A DNA stretch of 64,000 nucleotides from assembly GCF_003030345.1 (NCBI RefSeq), contig NZ_CP028158.1, positions 4,712,001-4,776,000 of the forward strand. The letters run 5' to 3'. The translations under genes were made by a program, and so were the position numbers. This document shows, piece by piece, positions 20,207 to 27,935 of this stretch (position 1 is the stretch's first letter; each line of letters begins with the position of its first letter). This DNA comes from Plantactinospora sp. BC1. GTDB lineage: Bacteria > Actinomycetota > Actinomycetes > Mycobacteriales > Micromonosporaceae. The notes below the pieces were generated by a model. The model saw only the letters and a list, made by a program, of their open reading frames with translations. It searched no databases and was not told the DNA's origin.

Positions 20207-21529
20207 GTGGACGTGATCAGAGTCAGTGGCGGCGCCCGGCTGGAGGGCCGGGTGCACGTCGTGGGTGCCAAGAATTCCGCGCTGAAACTGATGGCCGCGG
20301 CGCTGCTCGCACCGGGACGGAGCGTGATCACCAACGTACCCCGGATCACCGACATCGCGATCATGGCCGAGGTGCTGCGCCGGCTGGGCTGCGCGGTCTC
20401 GTTCGCCGACGACGAGGGTGCCGACGGTGGGGACGACGGCCCGCCCCGGTCCTGTTCGGTGACGATCGACGTGCCGACGGATCCGGGTACCGAGGCGGAC
20501 TACGACCTGGTACGCCGGCTGCGCGCCTCGATCTGCGTGCTCGGCCCGCTGCTGGCCCGGCGCGGGTACGTCCGGGTGGCGCACCCCGGCGGCGACGCCA
20601 TCGGCTCACGCGGGCTGGACATGCACGTGGCCGGGTTGGCCCGGATGGGTGCGGAGATCTCCGGTGAGCACGGCTTCGTGATCGCCTCGGCACCCCGTGG
20701 GCTGCACGGCGCGACGATCTGGCTCGACTTCCCCAGTGTCGGCGCGACCGAGAACCTGGTGATGGCGGCGGTACTGGCCAGGGGCGTCACCGAGATCGAC
20801 AACGCCGCCCGGGAGCCGGAGATCGTCGACATCTGCGAGATGCTGACCCAGATGGGTGCCAGGATCGACGGCGCCGGCACCTCCATGCTGCGCATCGAGG
20901 GGGTCCCCGAGCTGCGTCCGGTCCGGCATGCCACGGTCGGCGACCGGATCGTCGCCGGCACCTGGGCCTTCGCGGCGGCGATGACCCGGGGCGACGTCAC
21001 GGTGACCGGCGCCGACCCGGCCTTCCTGGAGATCGCGCTGGACAAGCTGGTCTCGGCCGGCTGCCTGGTCGAGACCCGGCCGGACGCCTTCCGGGTGCAG
21101 TTGGACCGGCGGCCGTCGGCGGTGGACGTGGTGACCCTGCCGTTCCCGGGTTTCGCCACCGACCTGTTGCCGATGGCGATCGGGCTGGCCTCGGTGAGCG
21201 AGGGGGCGTCGCTGGTCACCGAGAACATCTTCGACGGCCGGTTCATGTTCGTGAACGAGATGGCCCGGCTGGGTGCGGACATCAAGACCGACGGGCACCA
21301 CGCCGTCGTCCGGGGGCGGGAGCGGCTCTCCAGCGCCCCCGTGCGGGCCACCGACATCCGGGCCGGCGCGGGTCTGGTGATCGCCGGGCTCTGCGCCGAC
21401 GGGGTGACCGAGGTCTCGCACGTGCACCACGTCGACCGGGGCTATCCGGACTTCATCGCCGACCTGCGGAGCCTGGGGGTGGAGGTGGAGCGGGCGACCG
21501 CTCCCGAAGAGCCGGCGTTCACGTTATGA
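20207..21529 (+). CDS. murA: UDP-N-acetylglucosamine 1-carboxyvinyltransferase (fosfomycin-insensitive type)
   Basis: First committed step of peptidoglycan synthesis: adds enolpyruvyl from PEP to UDP-GlcNAc. From the GTG at 20207 the product is 440 residues and begins at the family N-terminus ([20 protein letters not shown], with the catalytic Lys). The loop that normally carries the PEP-reacting Cys reads [11 protein letters not shown], with Asp130 in the Cys position. Mycobacterial MurA has the same Asp and is intrinsically fosfomycin resistant. An acidic Gly/Asp insert ([12 protein letters not shown]) lies just before the VTIDVPTD segment. An ATG at 20087 is in frame but would add 40 low-complexity residues. 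Confidence 0.95.
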   Translation: MDVIRVSGGARLEGRVHVVGAKNSALKLMAAALLAPGRSVITNVPRITDIAIMAEVLRRLGCAVSFADDEGADGGDDGPPRSCSVTIDVPTDPGTEADYDLVRRLRASICVLGPLLARRGYVRVAHPGGDAIGSRGLDMHVAGLARMGAEISGEHGFVIASAPRGLHGATIWLDFPSVGATENLVMAAVLARGVTEIDNAAREPEIVDICEMLTQMGARIDGAGTSMLRIEGVPELRPVRHATVGDRIVAGTWAFAAAMTRGDVTVTGADPAFLEIALDKLVSAGCLVETRPDAFRVQLDRRPSAVDVVTLPFPGFATDLLPMAIGLASVSEGASLVTENIFDGRFMFVNEMARLGADIKTDGHHAVVRGRERLSSAPVRATDIRAGAGLVIAGLCADGVTEVSHVHHVDRGYPDFIADLRSLGVEVERATAPEEPAFTL

Positions 21530-21546
21530 CGGGGCGGCCGGCCCGG

Positions 21547-22041
21547 TCAGGAGGCGGCCCCGGACTCCGGGGTCGAGTGCTCCGCGCACCGGCCGGTCGT
21601 GGCGAACCGGCGCAGCGCGTCCGCGAGCTGCCCGAGGTCCAGCCCGTCGAGGTGGTCGACGATGTGCCGCCGGACGCTGGCCAGGTGGGTCGGGTACGCC
21701 GCTTCGAGCCGGGTCAGCCCGGCGCCGGTGAGCACCGCGTTCCAGCCTCGGGCGTCCTCGGAGCAGCGGATGCGTTCGACGAAGCCCTGCTGCTCCAGCC
21801 GGGTGACGATCCGGGTCATCCCGCTGAGCGAGAGGTCGCAGGCGGTGGCGAGTTCGTTCATCCGCATCCGGCGGTCGGGCGCCTCGGAGAGGTGCATCAG
21901 CGCGCTGTATTCGTTGATCGACAGGCGCTGCTCGCGGGTCAGGTCGGCGTCCAGCGCGCGCGGCACGACGATGATCGCCCGGCCCAGGGCCCGGACGACG
22001 GCCTCCTCCTCGCTGCTCAGCGGAGGCAACGGGGCTGTCAT
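21547..22041 (-). CDS. MarR-family transcriptional regulator
   Basis: A 164-residue winged-helix repressor from the ATG at 22041; a longer frame exists but adds residues lying over the operators. The MarR core includes LSINEYSALMHLSEAPDRRM, the recognition helix region CDLSLSGMTRIVTRLEQQG and the wing ERIRCSEDARGWNAVLTGAG. The ATG sits 7 bp after TACTGT, so its mRNA is probably leaderless. Two copies of CTTGACnnnGCAAG lie between it and the divergent FMN reductase gene, which points to autoregulation and control of the reductase. The ligand is unknown. Confidence 0.92.
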   Translation of the reverse strand: MTAPLPPLSSEEEAVVRALGRAIIVVPRALDADLTREQRLSINEYSALMHLSEAPDRRMRMNELATACDLSLSGMTRIVTRLEQQGFVERIRCSEDARGWNAVLTGAGLTRLEAAYPTHLASVRRHIVDHLDGLDLGQLADALRRFATTGRCAEHSTPESGAAS

Positions 22042-22066
22042 GCAGAACACAGTAGCACGGCGATTG

Positions 22067-22108
22067 CTTGACAAAGCAAGTATCGGGATATTTCCTTGAC
22101 GCGGCAAG
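22067..22108. promoter_or_regulatory. Pair of MarR-type operators in the divergent promoter region
   Basis: CTTGACAAAGCAAG (22067-22080) and CTTGACGCGGCAAG (22095-22108) share the frame CTTGACnnnGCAAG with CTTG/CAAG inverted arms. They are spaced 28 bp start to start, about 2.7 turns of DNA. The first overlaps the expected -35 of the marR gene, the second lies 40 bp before the reductase ATG. Confidence 0.75.
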
Positions 22109-22147
22109 CACGTGGGTGCTGCTCATTCCGGAGGGGAACAACCAGCA

Positions 22148-22708
22148 ATGACCAGAATTGCCATCATCCTCGGCAGCACTCGCCCCGGCCGCAACGGCGA
22201 GGCCGTGGCCCGCTGGGTGTACGACATCGCCAGCCAGCGCAGCGACGCCGAGTACGAGCTGATCGACCTGCTGGACTACAAGCTGCCGCACCTCGACGAG
22301 GCGATCCCGCCGAGCATGGGCCAGTACGCCAACCCGCACACCCTGGAGTGGGCTGCCAAGATCGCGTCGTTCGACGGGTTCGTCATCGTGACCCCGGAGT
22401 ACAACCACTCCACCTCCGGGGCGCTGAAGAACGCCATCGACTTCCTCTTCGCCGAGTGGAACAACAAGGCGGTCGGGTTCGTCAGCTACGGCTCGGTCGG
22501 TGGCGCCCGGGCGGTCGAGCACCTGCGCCTGGTCGCCGGCGAGCTGATGATGGCCGACGTACGGGCCCAGGTGGCGCTCTCGCTGCACAGCGACTTCGAG
22601 AACTACAGCGTCTTCAAGCCCGGCCCGCACCAGGCCGACGCCCTCGGCGCCGTACTCGACCAGACCGTCGCCTGGAGCACCGCGCTCGCGCCGCTGCGCG
22701 CCAGCTGA
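22148..22708 (+). CDS. NAD(P)H-dependent FMN reductase (flavodoxin-like fold)
   Basis: A 186-residue flavoprotein of the NADPH-dependent FMN reductase/quinone reductase family. The FMN phosphate loop is GSTRPGRNGEAVARWV, the isoalloxazine-binding segment is PEYNHSTSGALKNAIDFL, and YGSVGGARAVEHLR completes the signature. It starts at the ATG at 22148 with GGAGGGGAAC in front. The divergent MarR gene and its two operators suggest induction by a redox-active or quinone-like compound; this is an inference from context. Confidence 0.92.
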   Translation: MTRIAIILGSTRPGRNGEAVARWVYDIASQRSDAEYELIDLLDYKLPHLDEAIPPSMGQYANPHTLEWAAKIASFDGFVIVTPEYNHSTSGALKNAIDFLFAEWNNKAVGFVSYGSVGGARAVEHLRLVAGELMMADVRAQVALSLHSDFENYSVFKPGPHQADALGAVLDQTVAWSTALAPLRAS

Positions 22709-22710
22709 CC

Positions 22711-22781
22711 CGTCGCGGCCCCGCGACGACCGCTCGGGCCGGCGGCACCGCGGACATGCCCCCGCGGTGTCGCCGGCCCGA
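22711..22781 (+). terminator. Double hairpin terminator after the FMN reductase gene
   Basis: Two hairpins stand in series. CGTCGCGG / CCGCGACG (22711-22728) has only CC between its arms. The second is a 20-bp stem at 22734-22753 and 22762-22781 with an 8-nt loop and a single G-U pair. The second is one of the longest stems in the window. Confidence 0.8.
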
Positions 22782-22787
22782 ACCTGT

Positions 22788-22799
22788 TACCGACCGGTA
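22788..22799. promoter_or_regulatory. Palindromic TetR-type operator candidate upstream of the hydroxybutyryl-CoA dehydrogenase gene
   Basis: TACCGACCGGTA is a near-perfect palindrome with the ACCGACCGGT core seen in operators of several TetR-family regulators of fatty-acid metabolism. It lies over the expected -35 region of a promoter whose -10 would be TAAGGT (22820-22825). The regulator is not in the window. Confidence 0.4.
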
Positions 22800-22863
22800 G
22801 CGGTGCCGGGGTCGACCGTTAAGGTGCTCTGCGAGGACACAATCCAGCCGAAGGAGTGAGCAC

Positions 22864-23712
22864 ATGGCGGGTCGACTCGCGGTCATCGGGGCCGGTCTGA
22901 TGGGTTCGGGCATCGCCCAGGTCGCGGCGCGGGCGGGCTGGCAGGTGACCCTGCGCGACCTCGACGACGCCGCCACCCGCCGGGGCCTCTCCGGCATCCG
23001 CACCTCGCTGGAGAAGTTCGCGGCCAAGGGCACCATCGGAGCCGACGAGGTCGAGGCGACCTTGGACCGGATCAGCCCGACCACCGAGCTGGAGGCGGCG
23101 GCCGACGCCGACATCGTGGTCGAGGCGGTCTTCGAGCGGCTGGAGATCAAGCAGGAGGTGTTCCGGGCACTGGACCGGATCTGCGCCCCCGGCGCGGTGC
23201 TGGCCACCAACACCTCGGCCATCCCGGTCACCCAGATCGCCGCCGCCACCGACCGGCCGGAGTCGGTCGTCGGCACCCACTTCTTCTCCCCGGTGCCGAT
23301 GATGAAGCTCTGCGAGCTGGTCCGGGGCTACAAGACCAGCGACGAGACGCTGGCCACCGTGCGGGCCTTCGCCGAGGAGATCGGCAAGACCTGCGTGGTG
23401 GTCAACCGGGACATCGCCGGCTTCGTCACCACCCGGCTGATCACCGCCCTGGTGATGGAGGCGGTCAAGCTGGTCGAGTCCGGGGTGATCTCGCCGGAGG
23501 ACCTGGACACCGCCTGCAAGCTGGGCTTCGGGCACGCCATGGGGCCGCTGGCCACCACCGACCTGACCGGTGCCGACGTGCTGCTGCACGCGACGAAGAA
23601 CATCTACGCCGACACCGCCGACGAGAAGTTCTTCCCGCCGGAGCTGTTGCAGCGGATGGTCACCGCCGGTGACCTGGGGCGGAAGACCGGAAAGGGCTTC
23701 TACTCGTACTGA
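22864..23712 (+). CDS. 3-hydroxybutyryl-CoA dehydrogenase
   Basis: Oxidises or forms 3-hydroxyacyl-CoA with NAD(P) in butanoate and fatty-acid metabolism. The 282-residue protein is full length. NAD fold: AVIGAGLMGSGIAQ. Catalytic His and Glu are in VVGTHFFSPVPMMKLCELV, the conserved Asn-Thr in LATNTSAIPVTQIA, and the C-terminal domain has GHAMGPLATTDLTGAD and GRKTGKGFYSY. GAAGGAG precedes the ATG. A palindrome at 22788 and a -10-like TAAGGT suggest a regulated promoter. Another, double-length member of the family lies at 35.7 kb. Confidence 0.95.
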   Translation: MAGRLAVIGAGLMGSGIAQVAARAGWQVTLRDLDDAATRRGLSGIRTSLEKFAAKGTIGADEVEATLDRISPTTELEAAADADIVVEAVFERLEIKQEVFRALDRICAPGAVLATNTSAIPVTQIAAATDRPESVVGTHFFSPVPMMKLCELVRGYKTSDETLATVRAFAEEIGKTCVVVNRDIAGFVTTRLITALVMEAVKLVESGVISPEDLDTACKLGFGHAMGPLATTDLTGADVLLHATKNIYADTADEKFFPPELLQRMVTAGDLGRKTGKGFYSY

Positions 23713-23723
23713 GCGGTCGGGGG

Positions 23724-24581
23724 TCAGCCGTCGCGGCGGCTGGTCCACCGGAAGGTGGTCAGGCAGAGCACCAGGCCGGCGACGCACCAGAGACCGAGGA
23801 CCAGGGCGACCCGGCCGAGTTCGAAGGAACCGGCCGGCTCCTGGGCGCCGAACGACCCGGGCAGGAAGACCGAGCGCAGGCCCTGGCACATCCACTTCAG
23901 CGGGAAGATCGCCGCGACCTGCTGCATCCAGCCCGGCAGGTCGGTGAAGACGAAGAAGACCCCGGAGATGAACTGGAGTACCAGGGCCACCGGGGTCACC
24001 GTGGCGGACGCCCCGCGCCCCGTCCGGGGCAGCGAGGAGAAGGCGATGCCGCAGAGCGTGCAGGCGGTGATGCCGAGTACCGAGACCCAGAGCAGGGTGA
24101 GCCAGGCGTCGGCGGACTGCGGCAGGGTGAGGTCGAAGAGCAGCACGGCGACGGCGAGCAGCAGTACCGTCTCGGCGACGCCGATCACGGCGACCATGAT
24201 GATCTTGCCGACGAAGTAGACCCACTTCGGCATCGGGGTGCCGCGCAGCCGCTTCAGCACGCCCCGGTCCCGCTCGATCGGGATCTGGATGGCCAGGCTC
24301 TGGAAGCCGACCGTCATCAGGCCGGTGGCGATCATGCCGGTGACGAAGTACTGGGTGAACCGGACCCCGCCGCCGATCTCGCCCCGGAAGATCGAGGCGA
24401 AGATCAGGATCATCACCACCGGAAAGAGCATGGTGAAGACGACGGACTCGCGGCTGCGCAGGAACTGGCGTACCTCCAGCCGGCCCTGACGCAGGCCGAG
24501 CGCGACCGGCCCGACCCGCCGGCCCGGCGCGGCGGCCGGCGGCCTGCTGGCGGTCTCCGCCGCGGTGGTCGACATGCTCAT
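23724..24581 (-). CDS. ABC-2 type transporter permease (DrrB-like)
   Basis: Membrane half of an ABC exporter, 285 residues. A hydrophilic N-terminus is followed by six predicted helices, including VVFTMLFPVVMILIFASIFR and VTPVALVLQFISGVFFVF, with the ABC-2 signature around PLKWMCQGLRSVFLPGSF. The start overlaps the end of the ATPase gene by 4 bp, so the two are translationally coupled. The pair resembles daunorubicin-type drug exporters; the substrate is not evident. Confidence 0.92.
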   Translation of the reverse strand: MSMSTTAAETASRPPAAAPGRRVGPVALGLRQGRLEVRQFLRSRESVVFTMLFPVVMILIFASIFRGEIGGGVRFTQYFVTGMIATGLMTVGFQSLAIQIPIERDRGVLKRLRGTPMPKWVYFVGKIIMVAVIGVAETVLLLAVAVLLFDLTLPQSADAWLTLLWVSVLGITACTLCGIAFSSLPRTGRGASATVTPVALVLQFISGVFFVFTDLPGWMQQVAAIFPLKWMCQGLRSVFLPGSFGAQEPAGSFELGRVALVLGLWCVAGLVLCLTTFRWTSRRDG

Positions 24582-25426
24582 CGGTGCCCGATCATCCGTA
24601 GGTAGACGTCCTCCAGGGTGGGCCGGGTCACGGTCAGCCCCGGCACCTCGCCGCCGAACCGCGCCGCCAGCTCCGTGACCAGCGCCGCCGGTGTCGCGGT
24701 CTCGACCCGCTCCACGACACCCTCCGGGGTACGCCAGGAGACCGTGGCCAGCGCCTCCGCCCGGTTGCCGAGCCGGGCCGGGGCGGCCACCTCGACCAGC
24801 CGCCCGCCGGTGATCACCGCGACCCGGTCGGCGAGCGCCTCCGCCTCGTCCAGGTAGTGCGTGGTCAGCACGATGGTGGTGCCGGCGGCGGCCAGGTCAC
24901 GGATCAGCTCCCAGAACTCGCGGCGGGCCTCCGGGTCGAAGCCGGTGGTCGGCTCGTCCAGGAAGAGCAGCTCGGGCCGGCCGACGATGCCGAGCGCCAC
25001 GTCCAGCCGGCGCTTCTGCCCGCCGGAGAGGGTGTGGGTCCGGGCCTTCGCCTTCTCGGCCAGCCCGACCCGTTCGAGCACCTTGTCCGGATCGTCCGGG
25101 TCGGGGTAGAAGCCGGCGAAGTGGTGCACCACCTCGGCCACCGTCAGGTCGTCGAACTCGCCGGTGCCCTGGAGCACGATGCCGACCCGGGACCGCCACT
25201 GCCCGTCAGCCCGGTCCGGATCGACACCGAGCACGCTGACCTCGCCCGCGTCCCGGCGCCGGTAGCCCTCCAGGATCTCCACCGTGGTGGTCTTGCCGGC
25301 GCCGTTCGGGCCGAGCAGGGCGAAGACCTCGCCTCGGGACACCGCCAGGTCGACGCCGTCCACGGCGACGTTGCCGCCGTACGCCTTGCGCAACCCCCGT
25401 ACGGAGATCGCGAGCTGCTCTGCCAT
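24578..25426 (-). CDS. ABC transporter ATP-binding protein (DrrA-like)
   Basis: A 282-residue nucleotide-binding subunit with Walker A GPNGAGKTTT, Q-loop (IVLQGTGEF), signature LSGGQKRRLD, Walker B ELLFLDEPTTG and switch His (LTTHYLDEAEAL). The C-terminal 70 residues match the DrrA-type regulatory extension. It lies directly upstream of the permease. No regulator gene is adjacent. The upstream neighbour on the plus strand is the 3-hydroxybutyryl-CoA dehydrogenase gene, which is unrelated in function. Confidence 0.95.
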   Translation of the reverse strand: MAEQLAISVRGLRKAYGGNVAVDGVDLAVSRGEVFALLGPNGAGKTTTVEILEGYRRRDAGEVSVLGVDPDRADGQWRSRVGIVLQGTGEFDDLTVAEVVHHFAGFYPDPDDPDKVLERVGLAEKAKARTHTLSGGQKRRLDVALGIVGRPELLFLDEPTTGFDPEARREFWELIRDLAAAGTTIVLTTHYLDEAEALADRVAVITGGRLVEVAAPARLGNRAEALATVSWRTPEGVVERVETATPAALVTELAARFGGEVPGLTVTRPTLEDVYLRMIGHR

Positions 25427-25471
25427 GCGTCAACTATGCGTGACGGAGCGGTCGTACCGGTCACCGGGTCG

Positions 25472-25527
25472 GCCGGATCACCCGCCGGTCAGCACCTCCG
25501 CCGGATCACCCGCCGGCCAGCACCTCC
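25472..25527. repeat. 28-bp tandem duplication covering the 3' end of the deacetylase gene
   Basis: Copies at 25472-25499 and 25500-25527 differ at one base. On the minus strand the second copy encodes the deacetylase C-terminus (SEVLAGG) and its stop codon; the first copy repeats the same codons after the stop. Confidence 0.85.
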
Positions 25528-26456
25528 GACAGCGGCGCCGGGCGCAGCCCCCGGTCCCGCAGCCCGGCGAGGATGTGCGGCAGCGCCTCGTCGGTCATCG
25601 CCGCGTTCTCCTCGGTGACGTGCAGCACCACGATCGAGCCCGGCCTGACCTTCGACAGCACCGCCCTGACGATCGGCCGCCAGGCTCCGGCGAAGGGATC
25701 GCCGCTGACCACGTCCCCGTCGACCACCGTCACGCCGAGCGGGGCGAGCGCGTCCAGCGCGGCGGCGTCGTGGCAGAGCCCGGGGAACCGGAAGTAGCGG
25801 GTCTGCCGGCCGCCGTACGGCTCGATCAGCCGGAACGTCCGCGCCACGTCCTCGGTCATCCGGCCCGGCGGCAGCCGGGGCAGTCCGTAGCAGTCCGGCG
25901 TGAAGGCCAGGTGCCCGTACGTGTGGTTGGCGAGCTCGAAGCGCGGGTTGCCGGCCAGCCGCCGGGTCAGCTCCGGATAGCGCTCGACCCACTTGCCGGT
26001 CAGGAAGAACGTCGCCGGGACCTGCCGCCGCTCCAGCAGTTCGACGATCCGCAGGTTGGCGTAGGAGCGCGCCCGGCCGGTACGCAGGTTGCCGAGCATC
26101 GCGTCGGTCATGTCGGCGTCGAAGGTCAGCGCCACCAGGTTGCCCGAGCGCGGCCCGTGGTCGACCACCGGCGGCCGGGTGCCCGGTCGGGTCGCGCCGG
26201 GCCGGATCGCGGGGTCCGGCCGGGGCGTCGCGGCGGTACCGGGGGTCCGGGTCGGGGTGCTCGGCTCCGGGGTGGCCGTCGGCGGGCCGCCGGGTGTGCC
26301 GGCGGTCGCCGGGGCGGTGACCCGGACCGGCTCGAACCGGGGCGGGGTCGCCGACGTGGTGCCGTCGCGGACCACGGTCACCACGAGGACGAGCGCGCCG
26401 ACCAGCGCGGCGGCGGCGACGGTGACCAGGGACACCCGAAAGATCTTCGCGAGCAC
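25506..26456 (-). CDS. Polysaccharide deacetylase (NodB homology domain) protein
   Basis: A 316-residue exported enzyme, CE4-like. A membrane anchor or signal (about residues 5-30) is followed by a Thr/Pro/Ala-rich linker to residue 120, then the NodB domain. The domain opens with LVALTFDADMTDA, where the first Asp is the catalytic base. NHTYGHLAF supplies the metal-binding histidines (HxxxH type), and FRFPGLCHDAAALDALAPLG and IVVLHVTEENAAM give the later motifs. Predicted to remove acetyl groups from cell-wall or surface glycan. Its last codons are duplicated in a tandem repeat beyond the stop. Confidence 0.88.
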   Translation of the reverse strand: MLAKIFRVSLVTVAAAALVGALVLVVTVVRDGTTSATPPRFEPVRVTAPATAGTPGGPPTATPEPSTPTRTPGTAATPRPDPAIRPGATRPGTRPPVVDHGPRSGNLVALTFDADMTDAMLGNLRTGRARSYANLRIVELLERRQVPATFFLTGKWVERYPELTRRLAGNPRFELANHTYGHLAFTPDCYGLPRLPPGRMTEDVARTFRLIEPYGGRQTRYFRFPGLCHDAAALDALAPLGVTVVDGDVVSGDPFAGAWRPIVRAVLSKVRPGSIVVLHVTEENAAMTDEALPHILAGLRDRGLRPAPLSEVLAGG

Positions 26457-26526
26457 CCGGACGAGGATGCCAGCCCCGACGCCTCCCCGTGGCCCCGTGA
26501 CCGTGCGACCCGGTGGCCCCCGGAGG

Positions 26527-27159
26527 TCAGTAGTCCACCATGGACTCCTCCCGGGCGGCGGCCCTGGCGGCTCTCCGCTCCGCGCGGCGGCGCCGGCGTC
26601 GGCGTACCACCCAGACCACGAAGAGCGGCACGACCAGCAGGAAGAGCAGGACCAGCACCGGCAGCAGGATCGCCGAGAGCGAGAAGACCACGCTGGTCGC
26701 GTCCTCGGCGGTACTCGCCACCGGGGCGCCGAAGCCGGCCGTACCGGCGTTGATGACCGGCCGGGCGGCGGCCTTGACCCCGTGCACGCCGAGCGCGATC
26801 AGCACCCCGATCACCACCGGCACCCACTGGTTGGAGCCGAAGAACTGGCCCGGATCGCTGACCGTGACCGTCTCCGCCCCGGAACCCGCGCCGAAGGCGA
26901 GCCCGCCGGCCGTCGGCCGGACGACGGTCTGCACCACGTCGTTGACGTGGTCGACCACCGGTACCTTGTCGGCGACCGTCTCGATCGCGAGGAGTACGAC
27001 CAGGATCGCGAGTACCCAGCCGTTGGATATCCACTGCCAGCCGCTGGGCAGGTTCACCACGTCGGTGTAGCGGGCGAGCAGCCCCATGGTGAGCAACGGG
27101 ATGTACGCGTTGAGTCCGGCCGATGCCGCGAGACCGGTTCCGGTGAGGGCTTCCAACAC
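26527..27159 (-). CDS. DUF4126 family membrane protein
   Basis: A 210-residue protein with four to five predicted helices; the opening [20 protein letters not shown] is the DUF4126 signature. The middle contains [19 protein letters not shown], and the C-terminus is a long hydrophobic helix followed by an Arg/Ala-rich cytoplasmic tail. The function of the family is unknown. It begins with GTG at 27159, divergent from nucS, whose promoter must lie in the 73 bp between them. Confidence 0.85.
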   Translation of the reverse strand: MLEALTGTGLAASAGLNAYIPLLTMGLLARYTDVVNLPSGWQWISNGWVLAILVVLLAIETVADKVPVVDHVNDVVQTVVRPTAGGLAFGAGSGAETVTVSDPGQFFGSNQWVPVVIGVLIALGVHGVKAAARPVINAGTAGFGAPVASTAEDATSVVFSLSAILLPVLVLLFLLVVPLFVVWVVRRRRRRRAERRAARAAAREESMVDY

Positions 27160-27220
27160 GGTTACCAGGATCGCACCGACTCGCCAGGACGGCGCGCCCA
27201 GCGGGATCCGGGCGCTCGGC

Positions 27221-27226
27221 TACCCT
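27221..27226 (+). promoter_or_regulatory. -10 box of a leaderless nucS transcript
   Basis: TACCCT ends six bases before the nucS GTG at 27233, so transcription should begin at or within a base or two of the start codon. Confidence 0.5.
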
Positions 27227-27232
27227 CGTCGG

Positions 27233-27892
27233 GTGCGGTTGGTGATTGCGCGGTGCTCCGTGGACTACGTCGGACGACTCTCGGCGCACCTGCCGCTGGC
27301 GACCCGGTTGCTGATGGTGAAGGCGGACGGGTCGGTCTCGATCCACGCCGACGACCGGGCCTACAAGCCGTTGAACTGGATGAGCCCGCCGTGCCGGCTG
27401 GAGGAGGCCCCCGGGGTGTGGCGGGTGGTCAACAAGGCCGGCGAGGAACTGCGGATCACCCTGGAGGAGATCTTCCAGGACACCTCCTACGAGCTGGGTG
27501 TCGACCCGGGGCTGCGCAAGGACGGTGTGGAGGCGCACCTCCAGGAGTTGCTGGCCGCCAGCCCGACCGAGCTGGGCGAGGGGTTCACGCTGGTGCGCCG
27601 GGAGTACATGACCGCGATCGGCCCGGTCGACCTGCTCTGCCGGGACGGTGCCGGTGCCGCCGTGGCGGTCGAGGTGAAGCGGCGGGGCGAGATCGACGGG
27701 GTGGAGCAGCTCACCCGCTATCTGGAGCTGCTCAACCGCGATCCGCTGCTCGCCCCGGTCAGCGGGATGTTCGTGGCCCAGGAGATCAAGCCGCAGGCCC
27801 GGGTGCTCGCCACCGACCGGGGCATCCGGTGCGTGGTGGTGAACTACGACCGGCTGCGCGGCATCGAGCGGGACGAGCTGACGCTCTTCTGA
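27233..27892 (+). CDS. nucS: Mismatch-specific endonuclease NucS
   Basis: Core enzyme of the MutS/MutL-independent mismatch repair of actinobacteria and some archaea; it cuts both strands at mismatches. The 219-residue protein begins at the GTG at 27233 with the family N-terminus [20 protein letters not shown]. The N-terminal DNA-binding/dimerisation half includes [20 protein letters not shown]. The RecB-like nuclease half carries Asp133 (GPVDLLCRD), Glu147 and Lys149 (VEVKRRG). The C-terminus ERDELTLF resembles a sliding-clamp-binding tail. An upstream in-frame ATG would add unrelated residues. Confidence 0.96.
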   Translation: MRLVIARCSVDYVGRLSAHLPLATRLLMVKADGSVSIHADDRAYKPLNWMSPPCRLEEAPGVWRVVNKAGEELRITLEEIFQDTSYELGVDPGLRKDGVEAHLQELLAASPTELGEGFTLVRREYMTAIGPVDLLCRDGAGAAVAVEVKRRGEIDGVEQLTRYLELLNRDPLLAPVSGMFVAQEIKPQARVLATDRGIRCVVVNYDRLRGIERDELTLF

Positions 27893-27935
27893 GCGCGGAC
27901 GGCGGTGCTGACCATGCGCGGCGCTGCGCGCTCAG
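27889..27935. terminator. Bidirectional hairpin between convergent nucS and winged-helix genes
   Basis: CTGAGCGCG (27889-27897) and CGCGCTCAG (27927-27935) are perfect arms that include or touch the stop codons of both genes, with a further GCGC/GCGC stem inside the loop. Confidence 0.5.
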
